Assembly (NCBI GenBank): GCA_020349865.1
Contig: CP070700.1
Location: forward strand, 2,526,410 to 2,534,509
Reading direction: 5' to 3'
DNA: 8,100 nucleotides
Origin: Desulfobacteraceae bacterium
Lineage (GTDB): Bacteria > Desulfobacterota > DSM-4660 > Desulfatiglandales > Desulfatiglandaceae
In this document: positions 7,501 through 8,100 of the stretch, piece by piece
Layout: each line of letters starts with the position of its first letter
Position numbering within the stretch: the first letter of the stretch is position 1
Position numbers and translations under genes: made by a program
The notes under the pieces: model-generated
The model's database searches: none
The model's input: the letters and a program-made list of their open reading frames with translations, nothing else
Told to the model about the DNA's origin: nothing

Positions 7501-8065
7501 CCTGTTCAGGTAATTTATTGGCCTGTACTTCCAGATAAAATCGGTTACTATCAAAAATGCTGGCAAGCTCTTCTGCCTTCTCCCTGGCAGCGTCAAACCG
7601 TCCTGTACCAATAAGATAAGGGATACTTCCCTTGAGACAGGCAGAAAGAGCGATGAGACCCCCGTTGAATTCTCTTAGAAGCCCCATATCCACGCGTGGA
7701 TGATAGTAAAACCCTTCTAAATGCCCTAACGTTACAAGTCGACTCAGATTCTTGTATCCGGTTTCATTCATCACAAGAAGGACGAGATGGTGGGCGTTGG
7801 GTTTTCCGTCCCGGGATGGAGAACGGTCTCGTCGATCACGCGGCGCAACGTAAACTTCGCACCCAATGATGGGTTTGATATCGGCTTTGACAGCCTGGTC
7901 GTAAAACTGTACTGCCCCGAACATATTACCGTGATCGGTGATGGAAACAGCATCCATCCCCAGGCGGTGGCACTTCTGGAGCATTTGCCTAATCCGGATG
8001 GCACCGTCTAAAAGGCTATATTCAGTATGGACATGCAGGTGAACAAAGGGTGAATGATCAGTCAC
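4586..8065 (-). CDS. dnaE: DNA polymerase III alpha subunit (replicative polymerase)
   Basis: DnaE is the catalytic subunit of the chromosomal replicase. At 1159 residues it is nearly the E. coli length and looks full. In order: an N-terminal PHP domain (HLHVHTEYSLLDG at 9-21, TDHG at 43-46, GCEVYVAP at 68-75, NAHH at 90-93, NDCH at 210-213); palm and finger motifs with GPGRGSAAGS from 371, catalytic PDIDIDF at 412-418, and KFDFLGLKTLT with its aspartate at 566; YGFNKSHSAAYA from 756; helix-hairpin-helix around 828-850 (AAVKNVGLKAV); the clamp-binding motif QLNIF from Q918; and an OB fold from about 993 (KIAGVVGNLKIKR), then a less conserved C-terminus where tau binding occurs in E. coli. All three catalytic aspartate positions are present. 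The GTG start at 8065 has GAGG 5 bases upstream and puts HLHVH at residues 9-13. The gene is convergent with the small gene at 4280; no clear terminator separates them. Confidence 0.98.
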   Translation of the reverse strand: MTDHSPFVHLHVHTEYSLLDGAIRIRQMLQKCHRLGMDAVSITDHGNMFGAVQFYDQAVKADIKPIIGCEVYVAPRDRRDRSPSRDGKPNAHHLVLLVMNETGYKNLSRLVTLGHLEGFYYHPRVDMGLLREFNGGLIALSACLKGSIPYLIGTGRFDAAREKAEELASIFDSNRFYLEVQANKLPEQEKINKALRELSQDLSIPLVATNDCHYLNQEDAEAHDVLLCVQTGKSIEDKKRLKFSTNEFYFKSRPEMELALQGYEDALDNTARIAQLCRYEMEFGHYKYPVFQVQGTKGLNEMLTEESQKGLEQRLAQKKEEEGDLAEEVVREYQERLDFELEIIRKMGFAGYFLIVADFIAHARRLRIPVGPGRGSAAGSLVAYSLSITNIDPIKYGLLFERFLNPQRISMPDIDIDFCINGRDEVIQYVADKYGRDNVCQIITFGTMKARGAIRDVGRSLNIPLGEVDRIAKLVPEVIGVSLDQAIQEEPELRRLEEDDGHGRKLLQISRALEGLARHASTHASGVVISDRPLVEYLPLFKGSRDEIMTQYTMDRIEQLGLIKFDFLGLKTLTVIKQTLKLIEQTTHETIDIDKISLNDDATYQLCSEGRTTGVFQLESAGMKALLRRLRPEVFEDLIALVALYRPGPLGSNMVNEFVDGKHGKVKIKYFLPQLEPLLKETYGVILYQEQVMKIAQILSKYTLAEADELRKAIGKKKPEVMVKHRARFIEGATKNNISHKTAEKLFILIEKFGGYGFNKSHSAAYAMIAYQTAYLKAHYPVQFMAALLTQDMGNQDKTIKNIAECRGMGIEILPPDINESQADFSVVEGRIRFGLAAVKNVGLKAVESVIEERDTHEPFRDLLDFCKRVEGYKVNHRVLEGLIQCGAFDFTGIYRSRLFGSLDNVLKFCGSNQDPNQLNIFGSMDLRGGESGGLFEIPDCDEWDDKEKLRREKEALGFYITGHPLASFRKEIERFTTCAVQDLPAQKDKSTVKIAGVVGNLKIKRTKRGDKMATMSVEDLTGSAQVILFPDIFTRASPLLKSDEPLLINGIVETGDTSAKIIAQEIVSLDSIRQNAVKAIELRLDENSASKDLLADLQEIVFTYPGECRLLFKVNANDGNEAFISAHERFNVLPCREFIARIKLLIGDKVHVHEKSVL

Positions 8066-8100
8066 TTTATCCTCGGTTGAGTGCTCATGGTTCGTGTTAA
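8062..8100 (-). other. Possible 3' end of a gene upstream of dnaE
   Basis: On the - strand a frame is open from the window edge to the TGA at 8064-8062 (12 codons seen, ending STQPRIK). Its stop overlaps the dnaE GTG start as GTGA, the same arrangement seen between the cysteine protein and iorA. It could be the tail of a co-transcribed upstream gene, or just a short mini-frame from the ATG at 8088-8086. The visible part is too short to identify. Confidence 0.3.
8071..8074 (-). promoter_or_regulatory. Ribosome binding site of dnaE
   Basis: GAGG on the - strand lies 5 bases upstream of the GTG at 8065, with the spacer ATAAA. It decides for the GTG start; the next internal start candidate in frame (M28) would cut into the PHP domain. 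Confidence 0.75.

Overview
The window looks like chromosomal DNA from an anaerobic Gram-negative bacterium, most likely of the Desulfobacterota (the former Deltaproteobacteria: sulfate reducers, syntrophs and relatives). This is an inference. It rests on the ferredoxin-linked indolepyruvate oxidoreductase genes (iorA, iorB), a DnaE1-type replicase of about the E. coli length, one very good sigma-54 type -24/-12 promoter, GTG starts, and short GTGA overlaps between genes. I see no mobile element, tRNA, rRNA, CRISPR array or phage gene.

Layout, left to right. Positions 1-155 are an unassigned edge with two open frames and no recognisable gene. From about 156 to 3957 five genes lie on the + strand, packed like one operon: a 93-residue four-cysteine protein of unknown function (156-437); iorA (GTG start at 434, sharing a 4-base GTGA overlap with the previous gene); iorB (2316-2873); a MocA-like nucleotidyltransferase (2896-3519); and a 130-residue unknown protein (3565-3957). 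Gaps between them are 45 bases or less. Next comes an AT-rich, gene-free stretch (3958-4279) holding a sigma-54 promoter at 4128-4143. That promoter points at a small orphan gene for a 78-residue protein (4280-4516). The right half (4586-8065) is dnaE on the - strand, convergent with everything else. Its GTG start overlaps the stop codon of another open frame that runs off the right edge.

How the genes work together. IorA and IorB should form a TPP- and iron-sulfur-dependent oxidoreductase that converts aryl pyruvates, made by transaminating aromatic amino acids, to aryl-acetyl-CoA while reducing ferredoxin. The small cysteine protein is translationally coupled to iorA and is a candidate accessory factor. 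The MocA-like enzyme probably matures a molybdenum cofactor; its link to the Ior enzyme is positional only. dnaE is a housekeeping gene unrelated to the others. The parts most worth a second look are the sigma-54-driven small protein, the cysteine protein coupled to iorA, and the apparently complete metal site in the DnaE PHP domain.
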